Assembly: GCA_951799405.1 (NCBI GenBank)
Contig: CATOGX010000117.1
Location: 1-64,000 of the forward strand
Direction: 5' to 3'
Origin: Agapetus fuscipes
Taxonomy: Eukaryota; Arthropoda; Insecta; Trichoptera; Glossosomatidae
DNA length: 64,000 bases
Made by a program: the position numbers and the translations under genes. The notes under the pieces are model-generated. The model made no database searches, was not told the origin of the DNA, and worked only from the letters and a program-made list of their open reading frames with translations. Each line of letters starts with the position of its first letter. Within the stretch, counting starts at the first letter, position 1. Of this stretch, positions 63,478 through 64,000 are shown one piece after another.

Positions 63478-64000
63478 TTATATATATTTTTCTTGCCATG
63501 GCACCTTGCCTATTCCATTGTAATAATTTTTGAAAATTTGCCTTATCTCAGTGCCATGACGATTGTAGGTATGAAAATTTTGTCTGGCTAAGCCTTGCAT
63601 TTCATATGTATAATTTTCAGTCATTCTGACTTCTAAAAATGTGCATCCATCTTCTTTCATTGTAAAGGTTTCTCGCATAGTGTATGCTGCCTTCCGTTTT
63701 TCTGTCAATAAATTGTGCAAAGCACACGCAGCTAAAGTTAATTGTGTTACTTTAGCTGGTGAAAGATTTATTGTTGTATGGAAAACCCGAAACCTGTTTG
63801 CTAAAATTCCAAATGTACTTTCAACCATGCGTCTTCCTCGAGATAACCTGTAATTGAAGATTCTCTCTTCTTTCGTAATGTTCTTTAATGGATATGGCTT
63901 CATAATATTGTAGCTTAAAGGAAAGGCATCATCAGCCAAAACTACATATGGAGCAGATATGTTTGTGTTGGGTAGATTTTTATCGTCTGGAATATTAAGA
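63478..64000 (-). CDS. PIF/Harbinger transposase, C-terminal part, continues past the right edge
   Basis: Reads SAPYVVLADDAFPLSYNIMK (second catalytic Asp in LADDAF), ERIFNYRLSRGRRMVESTFG (catalytic Glu in RRMVESTFGIL), LTLAACALHNLLTEK and ends VPWQEKYI. Open throughout the visible 523 bases. It is a different subfamily from the transposase at 36957 (LADDAFPL versus LVGDSGY). Its stop lies six bases from the stop of the MADF-like gene. Confidence 0.88.
   Translation of the reverse strand, partial: LNIPDDKNLPNTNISAPYVVLADDAFPLSYNIMKPYPLKNITKEERIFNYRLSRGRRMVESTFGILANRFRVFHTTINLSPAKVTQLTLAACALHNLLTEKRKAAYTMRETFTMKEDGCTFLEVRMTENYTYEMQGLARQNFHTYNRHGTEIRQIFKNYYNGIGKVPWQEKYI

Larger units (their letters stand above)
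61912..64000. mobile_element. Autonomous PIF/Harbinger element C, cut by the window edge
   Basis: Left end GGCTCAGTTTAGACACACGA and the next about 230 bp match elements A (21840) and B (24018). It encodes a MADF-like protein (62397-63471) and, convergently, a Harbinger transposase (63478 to beyond 64000). The right end is outside the window. Confidence 0.85.

Overview
The window looks like arthropod, most likely insect, nuclear DNA. It is AT-rich, has GT-AG introns, one split host gene, and many nested transposons of insect-typical families: copia, Ty3/gypsy, PIF/Harbinger, hAT, piggyBac-like TTAA elements, several non-LTR retrotransposons and tRNA-derived SINEs. I cannot fix the order or species from sequence alone. 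Repeat families are given working names (SINE-1, LINE-T and so on); no database was searched.

1.5-19.4 kb: nine phase-compatible exons on the minus strand read as one host gene resembling the little elongation complex subunit 2 gene (ICE2/NARG2). The 3' part lies beyond the left edge or is lost. Intron 7 (about 11.8 kb) holds a very young copia element inserted at the edge of a Harbinger-like MITE, several LINE-T 3' ends and a TTAA-flanked element with a small ORF. Other introns hold a palindrome with hammerhead-ribozyme motifs and a CR1/L2-like LINE 3' end whose tail is shared with SINE-1.

20-28.7 kb: a stack of DNA transposons. Two related Harbinger-type non-autonomous elements each carry a different nested insertion, and comparison with each other gives exact empty sites. 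A third element is inserted into a copy of itself. A 5'-truncated LINE lies at 20.7-21.8 kb.

29.2-59.2 kb: a degenerate gypsy element (gypsy-1, plus strand) is split inside its integrase by a related gypsy element (gypsy-2, minus strand, 33152-58866, LTRs about 1 percent different). Gypsy-2 is itself split at a TTAA by a 19,063-bp block (35904-54966). The block contains an apparently intact two-gene PIF/Harbinger element, MITEs, a LINE-T copy with its reverse transcriptase, a 670-bp inverted repeat and a SINE cluster. One SINE there is a 5S rRNA/tRNA composite.

59.2-61.9 kb: no recognisable gene, but an unusually dense chain of short perfect hairpins at about 59.9-60.6 kb. 61.9 kb to the right edge: an autonomous PIF/Harbinger element (MADF-like gene plus transposase C-terminus). 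Its left end matches the non-autonomous elements at 21.8 and 24.0 kb, so it is their probable source family.
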